The notes: generated by a model from the sequence alone, not told the origin. Counted from the first letter of the stretch, positions 27,808 through 37,471 are shown. The stretch is DNA of 38,612 nucleotides from Snodgrassella alvi SCGC AB-598-O02 (GCA_000725195.1 JAIL01000249.1:1-38612), one strand, 5' to 3'. Numbers and translations are program-made.

Positions 27808-29367
27808 TTACACCTGTCTAACACGCAAACGACCATAACTCCAACAAGCTATGACTATCAATAAACTTATCATTGCCAGTGGCCAACTACTACCTAGAGA
27901 CATATAAGGCGTATTACCCTGATATCCCTGTATGTTTCCTTCTAATACGGCAGCAATATCCGGTTTAAGTTGAGCAACAATCTGACCTTTAGGATTAATA
28001 ATTGCTGTCATACCAGTATTAGTTGCACGCACCATAAAACGTCCTGTTTCCAAAGCACGGGCCTGTGATTGCTGTAAATGCTGTTGCATAGCATGTGAAT
28101 GCCCATACCAGGCCATATTACTAATATTGGCCAGTAAACTGGATTGTTTCGCTGATGCAATGAGCTCATCACCAAACCCATCCTCATAACATATATTAAA
28201 ACTAACGCGTTGATTCGCCAGTTGTAATGGTGGCTGGGCTGCTCCTCCAACTGAAAAACCAGCTAAGGGGATATCCATTAGCCGATACATCCAGCCTAAA
28301 AGACTCGGCAAGGGAATATATTCACCAAAAGGTACTAAATGATTTTTGGCATAGAAAGGTAATTCATTACCATTTATTTCTGACGTTAAATTTAATACCA
28401 CATTCTGATATCCCTGTCCATCAGATGTGAATTGAGGTATACCAACTGCTAGAGCCGAACCCTGACGTTTGGCCGTTAAGGCAAATAACTCTAATTGCTC
28501 TTCTGGTAATACTTGTCGCATTATCGGAATGGCTGTTTCCGGCAAAATAACAATATTGGCTCGAGTCGACGCTATCTGATCCAGATAACGTTGTAAAGTT
28601 GGTTGCAACGAACTTTGATGCCACTTTATCGACTGAGCAATGTTACCCTGCCCTAAAGCGACACTGGCTTGCGTACCGTCTGGCTTAGTAAAATCATATT
28701 GCTTTAACAGAGTACCTACTATCCACAAAACCATTATTGCTATTGCATACCATATTTTTGCATGTTTTTTTTGGGCTAAACATAGCATCGCTAACCAACA
28801 GCCAGTGGCAACTGTAACGAATGTAACTAGGAAAATACCGCCTACCGGCGCAAAACCAGCTAATGGAGAATTGGCTATTTGGCTATAACCCATTGCACCC
28901 CAGCCAAAACCGGTTAATGCGCGTTCGCGCACAAATTCAGTCAGAGTCCATAATAAAGGTAACACTACACTATAACGAATTGAATCCGTAAGTCTGAATT
29001 TACCCAGTAACCAAAAAGCCAGTGTTGGATAAACTGCCAGATAGGCCGGTAGTAATAAAGTCAAAGGCCAGGCAAAATACTGAGGCAACCCTGCTATATC
29101 ATGTAAGGCGATATCAATCCAGTATAATAACGAAGTATATGCTGTTAACGCCCATAAATAAACAGATCGTAGCCGCCATTCTGGCCGAATAGCCTGATAA
29201 ATCAATAATTCAGCCAGTAATAGTGGTGCTAGCCAATATTGATAATACGGTGCAAAAATAAATGGCAGCATTACGGCAGATAACAATAATGATGGCCAAT
29301 AAACCCATGCCTGACGCAATATTGTCATAAAAGGATAATGTATAGCATCATTTATTCGATCGGACAC
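27808..29367 (-). CDS. lnt: Apolipoprotein N-acyltransferase
   Basis: Lnt adds the third acyl chain to lipoproteins at the inner membrane. The 519-residue protein has about six N-terminal membrane helices and a periplasmic nitrilase-like domain (about 225-470). The catalytic triad is visible as E in LPETAIP, K in the NHLVPFGEYIP region and C in NICYEDGF. It is the last gene of the ybeY-corC-lnt set, 242 nt after corC; a hairpin lies in that gap. Confidence 0.97.
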   Translation of the reverse strand: MSDRINDAIHYPFMTILRQAWVYWPSLLLSAVMLPFIFAPYYQYWLAPLLLAELLIYQAIRPEWRLRSVYLWALTAYTSLLYWIDIALHDIAGLPQYFAWPLTLLLPAYLAVYPTLAFWLLGKFRLTDSIRYSVVLPLLWTLTEFVRERALTGFGWGAMGYSQIANSPLAGFAPVGGIFLVTFVTVATGCWLAMLCLAQKKHAKIWYAIAIMVLWIVGTLLKQYDFTKPDGTQASVALGQGNIAQSIKWHQSSLQPTLQRYLDQIASTRANIVILPETAIPIMRQVLPEEQLELFALTAKRQGSALAVGIPQFTSDGQGYQNVVLNLTSEINGNELPFYAKNHLVPFGEYIPLPSLLGWMYRLMDIPLAGFSVGGAAQPPLQLANQRVSFNICYEDGFGDELIASAKQSSLLANISNMAWYGHSHAMQQHLQQSQARALETGRFMVRATNTGMTAIINPKGQIVAQLKPDIAAVLEGNIQGYQGNTPYMSLGSSWPLAMISLLIVIACWSYGRLRVRQV

Positions 29368-29534
29368 ACAATCTCCAAAGCCAGTTATGTGGCTGTATTC
29401 AGGCTTAATCTGAGCTTAAATAAATATTAAATTTACTAATCTCAAATCAATTTATATAGTAATGAATTTTTAAACAACAATGGTTAGTTAACATGATTAT
29501 ATTTCAATTAGGTATTTGAAATATATTGACTAAA

Positions 29535-29563
29535 TTAGTAAAGTTATTATGCAACCTTACTAA
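29535..29563 (-). promoter_or_regulatory. Hairpin between corC and lnt
   Basis: Two 11-nt arms, 29535-29545 and 29553-29563, pair with one non-Watson-Crick position. On the minus strand that pair is a G-U wobble, while on the plus strand it is an A-C mismatch, so the structure is better as RNA in the direction of corC and lnt. The 7-nt loop is ATTATGC on the plus strand. It may be a weak terminator or processing site; no strong U-run follows. Confidence 0.4.
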
Positions 29564-29609
29564 TATTTAAACAGCAAATTTCAGATTAATACATATATAA
29601 CAAATCGAC

Positions 29610-30446
29610 TTAATTAATTTGCTTATTTATTGTTACCATTAAGGTTTGCAGTCGACGAGCATCTGCACGAGCTACGGTAAAATTTAATTTACCAATGGTA
29701 ATTTTTTCTCCTCGCACCGGCATATGCCCTAGCTCCTGAATAACTAAGCCGCCAATGGTATCAACGTCTTCATCGGAATAATTTGTGCCAAAAAATTCAT
29801 TAACGGTTTCGATTTCTGTTACCGCATTGACGCGAAAACGTTCTGCAGAAACGGCAAAAATATTATCAGCGCTATCGTCCTCATCAAATTCATCTTCAAT
29901 GTCACCAATTATCGGTTCAATGACATCTTCAAATGTAACTAGTCCAGATATACCCCCATACTCATCGACGACGATCGCCATATGATTACGTTTTTCCCGA
30001 AAGTCTTTTAATAATATATTTAATGATTTACTTTCAGGAACAAATACCGCAGGACGTAAGATCTGTTCCAACTGAAACTGTTCTGCCCGCCCCCAATATT
30101 TTAGTAAATCCTTAGCGTGCAATATTCCCAGAATTTGATCTTTATCTTCGCCAATTACTGGAAAACGAGAATGAGCTGTATCAACAATATAGGCAATAAT
30201 TTTTTCCGGAGTGTCATCTATTTTGATAACATCCATTTGACTACGGGTAATCATGACATCACGTACTTCAAGATCTGAAAAATCCAAAATATTTTTCAAA
30301 TACTGTAAAGTATCAGCATCAAATACCTGACGCTCATAAGCTTCACGCAGAATTTGTAGTACATCATCTTCTGTATCAGGCGACTCACCAGCGATACGGT
30401 TGACTAAACGCTCAAAAAAACCTGGCTTCGACGAACTATCGTCCAT
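29610..30446 (-). CDS. CorC/HlyC family protein with CBS domains (YbeX)
   Basis: The 278-residue protein lacks the N-terminal membrane domain of larger CNNM proteins, so it is the YbeX-type soluble form. It has two CBS motifs (about 65-185, with VRDVMITRSQMDV and VVDEYGGISGLVTFEDVIE) and a C-terminal CorC_HlyC domain (DVDTIGGLVIQELGHMP). E. coli YbeX is linked to magnesium-dependent and ribosome-related stress; the exact role here is not clear. It overlaps nothing and lies 2 nt from ybeY. Confidence 0.9.
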   Translation of the reverse strand: MDDSSSKPGFFERLVNRIAGESPDTEDDVLQILREAYERQVFDADTLQYLKNILDFSDLEVRDVMITRSQMDVIKIDDTPEKIIAYIVDTAHSRFPVIGEDKDQILGILHAKDLLKYWGRAEQFQLEQILRPAVFVPESKSLNILLKDFREKRNHMAIVVDEYGGISGLVTFEDVIEPIIGDIEDEFDEDDSADNIFAVSAERFRVNAVTEIETVNEFFGTNYSDEDVDTIGGLVIQELGHMPVRGEKITIGKLNFTVARADARRLQTLMVTINKQIN

Positions 30447-30448
30447 AT

Positions 30449-30964
30449 TTAATATTCATCCTGTGTATAGGGATTTGCATATCCTAACTGATGCATGATG
30501 CGAATTTCAAGTTCTTCCATGATTTCTGCTTCTTCATCATTCATGTGATCATATCCCATCAGATGTAAAACACCATGTATAGTCAAGTGAGCATAATGAG
30601 CTAATAGAGATTTATTTTGCTCAGCAGCTTCTCTTTCAATAACTTGAGGACAAAAAATCAAATCACCATTAAGTTCATTTTTTTCAGAGATAAATACCGA
30701 TTCCCCCTCATTCAGGGCAAAACTCAATACATTAGTAGCATAATTCTTTTGTCGGTAATTGAAATTTAACTCACGTGCAGCTTCTTCATCATACAAAATT
30801 ACCGCTATATTAGCGTAATAATATTCATTTTTACATGTTTGCCAAATCCATTGTCGCCATTGTTTGGTATCAGGCACAGTATTTGTATGGCTATGGTTAC
30901 TGATACTAAGATCAAAAACAGTATATAAATGTTTTAAAAATAATTTTTTTTTAGCAATCTTCAT
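30449..30964 (-). CDS. ybeY: Endoribonuclease YbeY
   Basis: YbeY is a metal-dependent endoribonuclease in 16S rRNA 3'-end maturation and ribosome quality control. The ATG at 30964 gives 171 residues (MKIAKKKLFLKHLY), the Neisseria length; upstream in-frame starts, including a GTG at 31018, would add residues with no homologue known to me. The zinc motif HGVLHLMGYDH is intact, and ATNVLSFALNEGE is conserved. It starts the ybeY-corC-lnt run; phoH, often in front, is not in this window. Confidence 0.95.
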   Translation of the reverse strand: MKIAKKKLFLKHLYTVFDLSISNHSHTNTVPDTKQWRQWIWQTCKNEYYYANIAVILYDEEAARELNFNYRQKNYATNVLSFALNEGESVFISEKNELNGDLIFCPQVIEREAAEQNKSLLAHYAHLTIHGVLHLMGYDHMNDEEAEIMEELEIRIMHQLGYANPYTQDEY

Positions 30965-31417
30965 TGAAAGAATGTTTGAAAGTGATAAACATGTATTATT
31001 ATGCATAATACTAAACACTTAAACTTTAATACAGACAATTTTATTATTCACATCATATATTACACAATGAATACATTATATTAACTTATGCGAAAACGTT
31101 TCATAGGAATATATTTCTTCTCTTATTGTCGTTGATATATTTCAACAAGACACCATTGAAATTGAACAAAAATCAGTATAGCAATCGAAATTATAATAAT
31201 AATATCCAAATAAAATTATTAAAATACAATTAATTAACAACAAAAAAGATTTTTCATATTCTAAGTAACCATCTGTTCAAATCATAACAAATTTGCTAAA
31301 AAACTTTGTTTTAATGATATAAATTAATTTTTATAACTTTCAATTCACCGTAAAGTTCAGCATCACAAATTTAATTATAAAGACCAATTTGAATAATATA
31401 AGCAATTATTGATGAAG
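30965..31417. other. Intergenic region before ybeY
   Basis: About 450 AT-rich bases lie between ybeY and the terminator of the roadblock unit. A 14-nt perfect palindrome TATTATGCATAATA (30997-31010) sits just before the ybeY start. No promoter is clear enough to mark, and no gene or RNA is supported. Confidence 0.55.
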
Positions 31418-31451
31418 TAAACCCTGCATATTTAATAATATGCAGGGTTTA
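31418..31451. terminator. Terminator hairpin at the end of the GTPase/roadblock unit
   Basis: A perfect 15-bp stem pairs 31418-31432 with 31437-31451 around a TAAT loop, with a GC-rich centre (ACCCTGCA/TGCAGGGT). It is 13 nt past the stop of the last roadblock gene. On the minus strand the run after it is not T-rich, but the plus strand has TTTTAAAT, so its polarity is not certain; it may work in both directions. Confidence 0.7.
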
Positions 31452-31464
31452 TTTTAAATCTATA

Positions 31465-31830
31465 TTAATGCAATATATCAACAATACTACGTGCAGCTCT
31501 TCTGGCATCAAGTAAAATCAGACCTAATGTAGCACTTTCGTTGGCGGTTACAGCTAAAACATTAGTCTCGCCAGCTTGTATCAGTAAAACATAACCATGT
31601 TTACCTTTAACCATAACTTGTTCCAGATCATCACATTGTAATTCACGAGAAGTGCGGTTACCTAAAGCCAGCAAAGCAGCAGCCATAGCGCCGACTCGAT
31701 CTGGATCAACACCTTTCGGTAACAAGGTTGCAACCGGCAAACCATCGGTAGAAATTACAGCAGACGCAGTAATATCAGCCGAAGAGTCATTCAAATCACT
31801 TAATACCGAAACCAGTAATTTTTCTTGCAT
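31465..31830 (-). CDS. Roadblock/LC7 domain protein
   Basis: The 121-residue protein is a single roadblock/LC7 fold. Its first half has ASAVISTDGLPVATLLP and then DRVGAMAAALLALGNRT, and its second half MVKGKHGYVLLIQAGETNVLAVTA (begins near residue 73); this is the MglB-type pattern. Such proteins bind and regulate small GTPases. Its gene is last in a five-gene minus-strand run that also encodes a small GTPase, so a role as GTPase regulator is likely by context. Confidence 0.88.
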   Translation of the reverse strand: MQEKLLVSVLSDLNDSSADITASAVISTDGLPVATLLPKGVDPDRVGAMAAALLALGNRTSRELQCDDLEQVMVKGKHGYVLLIQAGETNVLAVTANESATLGLILLDARRAARSIVDILH

Positions 31831-31851
31831 CTTGATATCTTCCTAACGATG

Positions 31852-32511
31852 TTATTCTTTTGTTGATTGAACGTCTTCAGCATCCAACAAATAGAGTCCG
31901 CGTACCAGAGTGACAAAAGCTTCACTATTGAGTAGTGGTTGACCAGCAGTTACCAAAATATTTTTGTTTTTGCCGATATAAAGGGGGAAAAAGGTCAACT
32001 CACTTTGGCCAGCAGGATCACAAATACCAACAGCAGTATTATAAATATTGAGATTATTTTTAATCAGAAGATTATTTTTTTCTGATAATCTTATCGCTTC
32101 ACTGGCTAGATTAGCCACTTCTTCAGCAGTTTCATGATTAAAACCAACATTGGCAAAATAAAAACCATTCTGATCTACCAGTAAAGCTCTGTGGCTATCA
32201 GATAATTGTCCAAGTATATCTTCAAAAACATCAGAAGTAACTTCAACTATCTGTGAGCTGGGTATGGCTTCTCCGTAAAGAAATTCCAGACGTTGTAATC
32301 GGTACAATAGACTTAAAGCAGTATGCGTGTCATCAGTTTCTGCCCATTCTCTCAAACGTTCTTCAGTTAATTTGGCTTTAACATCTGCCCGCAAGATATT
32401 AGCCAGTAATTTACGACTGGCACTGGGACTATTACTGGAAACAGCATAGAATGCCCCGGCAGGCATAACTTTGGGGTATAAATCATTATGTAACTGTAAT
32501 GTAGAATCCAT
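31852..32511 (-). CDS. Putative second roadblock-type protein, unknown N-terminal part
   Basis: The 219-residue protein has a helical N-terminal half (KLTEERLREWAETDDTH) and a C-terminal half (about 110-210) that looks like a divergent roadblock fold: LVDQNGFYFANVGFNHETA, then a helix and a sheet ending LVTAGQPL. I do not recognise a named family. It lies between the single-domain roadblock gene (21 nt downstream) and the GTPase gene (6 nt upstream). Confidence 0.7.
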   Translation of the reverse strand: MDSTLQLHNDLYPKVMPAGAFYAVSSNSPSASRKLLANILRADVKAKLTEERLREWAETDDTHTALSLLYRLQRLEFLYGEAIPSSQIVEVTSDVFEDILGQLSDSHRALLVDQNGFYFANVGFNHETAEEVANLASEAIRLSEKNNLLIKNNLNIYNTAVGICDPAGQSELTFFPLYIGKNKNILVTAGQPLLNSEAFVTLVRGLYLLDAEDVQSTKE

Positions 32512-32517
32512 CTTATC

Positions 32518-33054
32518 TTATCCTTCCAACCCCGGATCAATGGAGTACAACATTGCAGTAACCAATTGTTTTACATCGTCCTCATTACGAGCATCGATTT
32601 CAAATACTGGGACATTCATATTATGTTGCGCCAAATATTGTTGGTATACTTCGACACCTGGCTGTGAATTTAAATCCATTTTAGTCACCCCTACTACTAC
32701 AGGAGCATCATCAAGTAAATCATGAAAAGAAGTAATAAAAAATTTCAAATCCTTCAGTGGATTCGGTCGAGTATTATCGAGAAGCAGAATCAATCCCATA
32801 CTACCTCTACTTAAAATACTCCACATAAAATCAAAACGTTCCTGACCTGGCGTACCATATAAATGTACCTTGGTATTGCTATCCAGTCTGATTACACCAT
32901 AGTCCATTGCAACTGTGGTATAACCTTTTCGATCCTGTGTCATATCTGATGCATTAGCATCAGTTTGTATCGGTGGATCATCCGATAACGCAGCGATAGC
33001 AGTTGTTTTCCCAACCCCTACCGGGCCGGTAAATATAATTTTATTTTCAACCAT
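32518..33054 (-). CDS. MglA-like small GTPase
   Basis: The 178-residue protein has G1 GPVGVGKTT (10-18), a switch region YTTVAMDYG near residues 45-53, G3 GTPGQE (67-72) and G4 TKMD (124-127). This fits the COG2229/MglA-type bacterial Ras-like GTPases, in which threonine replaces the asparagine of NKxD. Such GTPases set polarity or signal in Myxococcus (MglA) and Streptomyces (conservons), always with roadblock partners. No membrane anchor is seen. The gene has tight neighbours on both sides. Confidence 0.88.
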   Translation of the reverse strand: MVENKIIFTGPVGVGKTTAIAALSDDPPIQTDANASDMTQDRKGYTTVAMDYGVIRLDSNTKVHLYGTPGQERFDFMWSILSRGSMGLILLLDNTRPNPLKDLKFFITSFHDLLDDAPVVVGVTKMDLNSQPGVEVYQQYLAQHNMNVPVFEIDARNEDDVKQLVTAMLYSIDPGLEG

Positions 33055-33066
33055 GATTGCTCCTGC

Positions 33067-34215
33067 TTAGGTATTTTTGCTACGCAAGCGGCCCATCAAA
33101 CGTGCCAGTAAACCCTTCGGCTCGCGTACAATGTTTTCAGTATCCTCTGCCGTTTCATCATTCTCAACTGTAGACGAAGCTGAAGGTGAGACTTCTTTGG
33201 TCAGAATTATTTCTTGCTCTTGTTGTATTGCTGAATGAGTCAGCGGTTGTTCAATTTCGAGTGCACCTATTGAATAGGTAGCAGCAATATAATTTACAAC
33301 ATCATCTAATGATACTGGTAACAATTTATAAAGCATATTTAGAGCTACAGGGCTCCGAGCCAGAAAAGCAGATAAACGGATAGCTTCAGGTAAGTAAGCT
33401 AAACGGGTTAAATTTGGCCATGCCTTTAATCTAACAATGGTATTTGCTGAAATTGGGTCAATCAGACGATTTCGAGAAGTCCAAATAGATAGCTGCCAGA
33501 TAAAAGATTGTAGCTTCAGTTTAGCTTTGGCATGTAGCTGAGCTGATGTAGTAGATGGTACGACACGAGTTTGCCACTCGACATTATCAAGCCGGCATAA
33601 CTTTTGTAATGCGTCACTTTCAACTACCAATAAAACTTTAGCAATCTCGGGAAATACGATTAATATAGGCTTACCCTCATGCAAGATAGCTGTATCATCT
33701 TTTTGTTGTGACAGAGTTCGTACCAAGCCCAATAAAGTATGCTTAAGATAAAATCGTTCGATAGTGACTGAATGGCCAGAATTATTTGATTCTTTTTGCG
33801 CATCATTACTGTCTGGTTTATTCGATTCTGTTACTCCAGACTGATCATCAGCTTTCTCGTCAGCCAGCCAGATACCATTACCTTGTTTTAAATTACGCAG
33901 ATTTTGAAATAAAGTTTCAAATTTAATAGGTTTACGTAAAAACGGAGCCGTTATTGAGGGAGCTTGATGAGCAAAAAATATCACAACCGCATTTGGATAG
34001 GTATCTTTTGTTTTTTGCCACATAGCATTCCCATCTTCTGCATCCCCATCCACCAGCACCAATTCAGGCTGAATATCTTCTTCAGGTTGTATCAAGTGGT
34101 AATTCACGCTATTGTACATCTTAAAGGCCATGCGCAACATGGCTGCATGACGATCATCCACATTGACGAGCAAAACATGGGCAGTTTTTACTTTGGGTAT
34201 TGAATTGTTCATCAT
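33067..34215 (-). CDS. Receiver-like domain protein, GTPase unit
   Basis: The 382-residue protein starts with a response-regulator-like domain (residues about 12-110). It has the acidic pair D20-D21, an aspartate at 56 in the phosphorylation position (LVLVDGDAE) and the Lys-Pro of FLRKPIKF (95-96), but the conserved Thr/Ser is replaced by Phe (VVIFFAH). A linker rich in S, D and N follows, then about 230 residues of unknown, mainly helical sequence. The gene overlaps the TPR protein gene by one base and is 12 nt from the GTPase gene. Phosphorylation is possible but unproven. Confidence 0.65.
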   Translation of the reverse strand: MMNNSIPKVKTAHVLLVNVDDRHAAMLRMAFKMYNSVNYHLIQPEEDIQPELVLVDGDAEDGNAMWQKTKDTYPNAVVIFFAHQAPSITAPFLRKPIKFETLFQNLRNLKQGNGIWLADEKADDQSGVTESNKPDSNDAQKESNNSGHSVTIERFYLKHTLLGLVRTLSQQKDDTAILHEGKPILIVFPEIAKVLLVVESDALQKLCRLDNVEWQTRVVPSTTSAQLHAKAKLKLQSFIWQLSIWTSRNRLIDPISANTIVRLKAWPNLTRLAYLPEAIRLSAFLARSPVALNMLYKLLPVSLDDVVNYIAATYSIGALEIEQPLTHSAIQQEQEIILTKEVSPSASSTVENDETAEDTENIVREPKGLLARLMGRLRSKNT

Positions 34216-35693
34216 TAACTATGTACACCACCATGGTTTATACGTTTCAGTAATTGACTCATTGCCAATACAACTTCTTCAGGAGGAGTGTGAATTTGGG
34301 AGCGGATTATCTGTAACATTTTTTCTAATCGATTCCATTCTTCAGCACGCTCGTATAAGTCAAATAATGTAATATAGAGTTGTGACTCCTGAGGGTAAAG
34401 TAATATTGATTTTTCAAGCAATTCCATTGCTTCATCAAACTGACCATAAGTTAGTAAGGATTTCACATCATGCAATACACGATCTCCCGGTGTTTCTTCC
34501 GCCTCATTATTTGCATTGGTATTTTCAACCAGCGGTAAACGCTTGGCTTTAAGTGCACTGCTACTCATAGGCAAATAGCCATGGGTAATCCCGATATCTC
34601 TAAGTACTGTCTCGCCAGGTTTGGTTTCAAGCTGCTCAAACATTGGGTGTTGTCCTAAGCTATACCCCCAACCAAGCATACGCTCTTTTACTTTATTACC
34701 ATACTTGCCCAAAGTATAATAAAGATTCCATAAATGCTGGGCAAATATATTAATACTGTTGTGGCGATAATCCAAAGCCAATGCGTCGATGATCAATCCG
34801 GCAGGCTTTTTCGATGTCTGAATGGCCTTATTCAGACATCTGATCGCGGCATCATAAGGCAGTTGTTCTTTTAATAAAGCGTAGCTGTTTACTGGTTTGG
34901 AAAAGCTTAGTAATACTTCTTGCTCATCCTCACGAATTCTAAAATTACCTATATAGCCTTGTACCAGTGGTTCAAGTGCCAGATCATCGACATAATGATC
35001 GTCTGCTGCCACCTCCTCAGGAGTTTGCGTTTCTGATTTAAGGTCATGATCAACCCCAGCTTCTTTATCGGTATCTTTAACATCCCAATGTAATAAGTCT
35101 TCTGCTAAAACACGTAAACCCAGATGATTTTCATCTAAAGCCAAGCCCTGACGTATCAGATTTTCCAGAGTCTCCCGATCAAGATGAGCACGATATTGAT
35201 CAATAACCTCACTAACCATGTCTGGATTTTTAGCCTGTAGCCCCAGACTGATTAGCTCTGTTACCAGTGTACTGATCATAGCACCGCTTTGTTTGCCAGC
35301 GTTTTGCTCCAGATAAGTGGACAGAGATTCTGCAGCTTTTTGGAAATATCCAAACTGCTTATAAACTTTATATTCGGTCAGATGATCTACTGTTGCAACA
35401 GAAACAGTTGTATTATCAGTATTTGAGGTATTCCACTCCCAATCCTGTTTGGGAGTGGCTTTTTGCTGTTCGGTTTTATCACCAGCTCGGACTATTGCAC
35501 TTTTCTCAGCAGAAGAATTTGTTTTTTTACGTGCAGTTGTACTACTCTTCTTAGCCTTAGTTTTACTACTCGCTTTTGACGAAGAATTTTTTTTCCGAGA
35601 TTGAGGGCGCCCACCTGCTTTTTGTCGTTTTTTTATGACAAACAATAAAACTACTAGAGCTATTAAAACGGGCAAAACCAAAATTGGATCCAT
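34215..35693 (-). CDS. Membrane-anchored TPR-containing protein
   Basis: The 492-residue protein has one N-terminal membrane helix (about 4-22), a long Lys/Ser-rich linker (25-75) and a soluble part that ends with a TPR-like pair (about 415-475: LLTYGQFDEAMELLEKSILLYP, starting near residue 413, and YERAEEWNRLEKML). The anchor-plus-linker-plus-TPR layout resembles FimV-type scaffolds of type IV pilus systems, but I cannot match it to a named protein. It is first in the five-gene unit and probably tethers it to the inner membrane. An AAAGGG ribosome-binding site precedes the ATG. Confidence 0.65.
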   Translation of the reverse strand: MDPILVLPVLIALVVLLFVIKKRQKAGGRPQSRKKNSSSKASSKTKAKKSSTTARKKTNSSAEKSAIVRAGDKTEQQKATPKQDWEWNTSNTDNTTVSVATVDHLTEYKVYKQFGYFQKAAESLSTYLEQNAGKQSGAMISTLVTELISLGLQAKNPDMVSEVIDQYRAHLDRETLENLIRQGLALDENHLGLRVLAEDLLHWDVKDTDKEAGVDHDLKSETQTPEEVAADDHYVDDLALEPLVQGYIGNFRIREDEQEVLLSFSKPVNSYALLKEQLPYDAAIRCLNKAIQTSKKPAGLIIDALALDYRHNSINIFAQHLWNLYYTLGKYGNKVKERMLGWGYSLGQHPMFEQLETKPGETVLRDIGITHGYLPMSSSALKAKRLPLVENTNANNEAEETPGDRVLHDVKSLLTYGQFDEAMELLEKSILLYPQESQLYITLFDLYERAEEWNRLEKMLQIIRSQIHTPPEEVVLAMSQLLKRINHGGVHS

Positions 35694-35829
35694 AATTTAC
35701 GCCCTTTTAATTACTTTATTGGCATATAAGCGCATTATTAAATGCATAATTTTCATTTACAGTAATATTTTACTTACAATTATTAACAGAGTATATATTT
35801 TACATGAGCTTGCGCTTATTAGCTAGAAT

Positions 35830-37137
35830 TTATTTTACCTGAGGTAACATACCATTAGGTAGCAATTGCCATACATAGCCCGGAAATTTCATTTTTCCAG
35901 CTAACGCTCCGGCCTCATCCCCGTATCCCCAGAAATAATCTACTCTTACAGCACCATTGATAGCACTACCTGTGTCTTGTGCCATTATCAGACGATTTAA
36001 ACCGTAGCCAGTGGTCGGGTGCGTGGTCGCTAAAAATAATGGCGCGCCCAAGCTGACAAAATGATTATCGACTGCAGCAGAATAACCACTGGTGAGTGGC
36101 ACCCCTAGCGCCCCAATTGGCCCGCTGCTGGGTTCTACTGAGCTGCTAAAAAACACGTAACTTGGATTTTGACCCAACACTTCAGCCAGTTGCTGCGGAT
36201 GTTGTTGTAGCCAAGCTTTAATCCCCTGCATGGAGGTCTGTGCTAATGGCAAATAACCCTTACTGGCCATATACTTTCCTATAGACACGTAAGGATAGTC
36301 GTTTTTATTGGCAAATCCCAATCGCAACACATGACCATCAGGCGTTTTTAATTGCCCGGATCCCTGTATATGTAAGAAGAAAAGTTCGACCGGATCATTA
36401 GCATAACCCAACACAGGTGCTTTGTTATTAAGTGCTCCGGCATTAATCTGGGCACGTGTGTAATATGGAACAAACTGATTACCCGCAATTCTTCCTTTCA
36501 AGGCTTTGCTTTTTTCATTAATGGGAAAGGAAGCCAGATTGGCGATATAGGTACCATCTTCGGCTATCGCACCACTATTTTTTCCCGTAAGCCGAATACG
36601 CACATTTCCCTGCCGCATTACTGTAGATAACGGTACAACAATAAAATCTGAGGGGAGACCATATATGGGAAAACGTGCCTGAGCAGTCTGTTTGGTATCG
36701 CCCAGCAACATTGGCTCATAGTATCCGGTTACGGTACCGGCCAGTTGACCATTTTGGCTAACTTGCCATGGGGTAAAGTATTGCTCAAAGAATTTTTTGG
36801 CCTGATGTTTATTTGTGCTGATATGTTGTGCCTGCCGACAGACTACCTGCCAAGTGGGCTGGGCTTGCAATTTGATACAGCTGATTTTAAATGCTTCTAG
36901 GCTATGCTCGAAAGACTGCTGCGACCATTGCGGCAACCCATCATAAGATACTACTCGATAGCTGACCCCAGCTTTTTGAGGAGTAAAGACATAATTAACT
37001 GGGTGCGCTTGTCCAGTTGGTAAAACAATGGTATCGGGAGTCGGTGTTTTTTTATGTAATAAATTACATGCAGCCAACAACAGAGCACTACATAAAAGCA
37101 GGTAATAACGTATCTGGTAATGATTCATGAGTAACAT
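35830..37137 (-). CDS. mltA: Membrane-bound lytic murein transglycosylase A
   Basis: MltA cleaves peptidoglycan glycan strands to 1,6-anhydromuropeptides at the outer membrane. The 435-residue protein has a lipoprotein signal peptide with lipobox LLAAC near residue 24. The MltA domain (about 120-320) includes GYYEPMLLG and the HIQGSGQL segment, and the C-terminal 3D domain carries the catalytic aspartate in DTGSAINGAVRVDYFWG. An ATG at 37128 is an alternative start. No ribosome-binding site is clear. It reads alone, 136 nt after the TPR gene start. Confidence 0.94.
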   Translation of the reverse strand: MLLMNHYQIRYYLLLCSALLLAACNLLHKKTPTPDTIVLPTGQAHPVNYVFTPQKAGVSYRVVSYDGLPQWSQQSFEHSLEAFKISCIKLQAQPTWQVVCRQAQHISTNKHQAKKFFEQYFTPWQVSQNGQLAGTVTGYYEPMLLGDTKQTAQARFPIYGLPSDFIVVPLSTVMRQGNVRIRLTGKNSGAIAEDGTYIANLASFPINEKSKALKGRIAGNQFVPYYTRAQINAGALNNKAPVLGYANDPVELFFLHIQGSGQLKTPDGHVLRLGFANKNDYPYVSIGKYMASKGYLPLAQTSMQGIKAWLQQHPQQLAEVLGQNPSYVFFSSSVEPSSGPIGALGVPLTSGYSAAVDNHFVSLGAPLFLATTHPTTGYGLNRLIMAQDTGSAINGAVRVDYFWGYGDEAGALAGKMKFPGYVWQLLPNGMLPQVK

Positions 37138-37471
37138 ATTCAGGTTGAAATATGGATAACATCAATAAAAAATGTGTGCATTGATATTATGACAGGCTTA
37201 AGTTACAAAGAACAGGGAAAAGGGCTATCGCTAACCATTTAAAATAGTAATAACTTTAAATAATATTGCGTTATCGTATTAACACAATACCATCAGTTTT
37301 TTTGCTTTAAGGAAGATAGCTTTCAGATTAAACCTTAGACGAGTAAATTAACGATGTTTTTGCCATAGATAGTAATTGGATGCTATTTATGGTTACCTAT
37401 AGTTAATCAATTTAAACATGTATTTTTATAATAGTAAAATATAGGGTTAATACATTTGTTGAGTTATTTTC

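Noticed and set aside
30965-31018. Extended ybeY start (GTG at 31018 or ATG at 31006)
   Set aside because: The extra 14 to 18 residues have no known counterpart; the ATG at 30964 gives the usual 171-residue protein.
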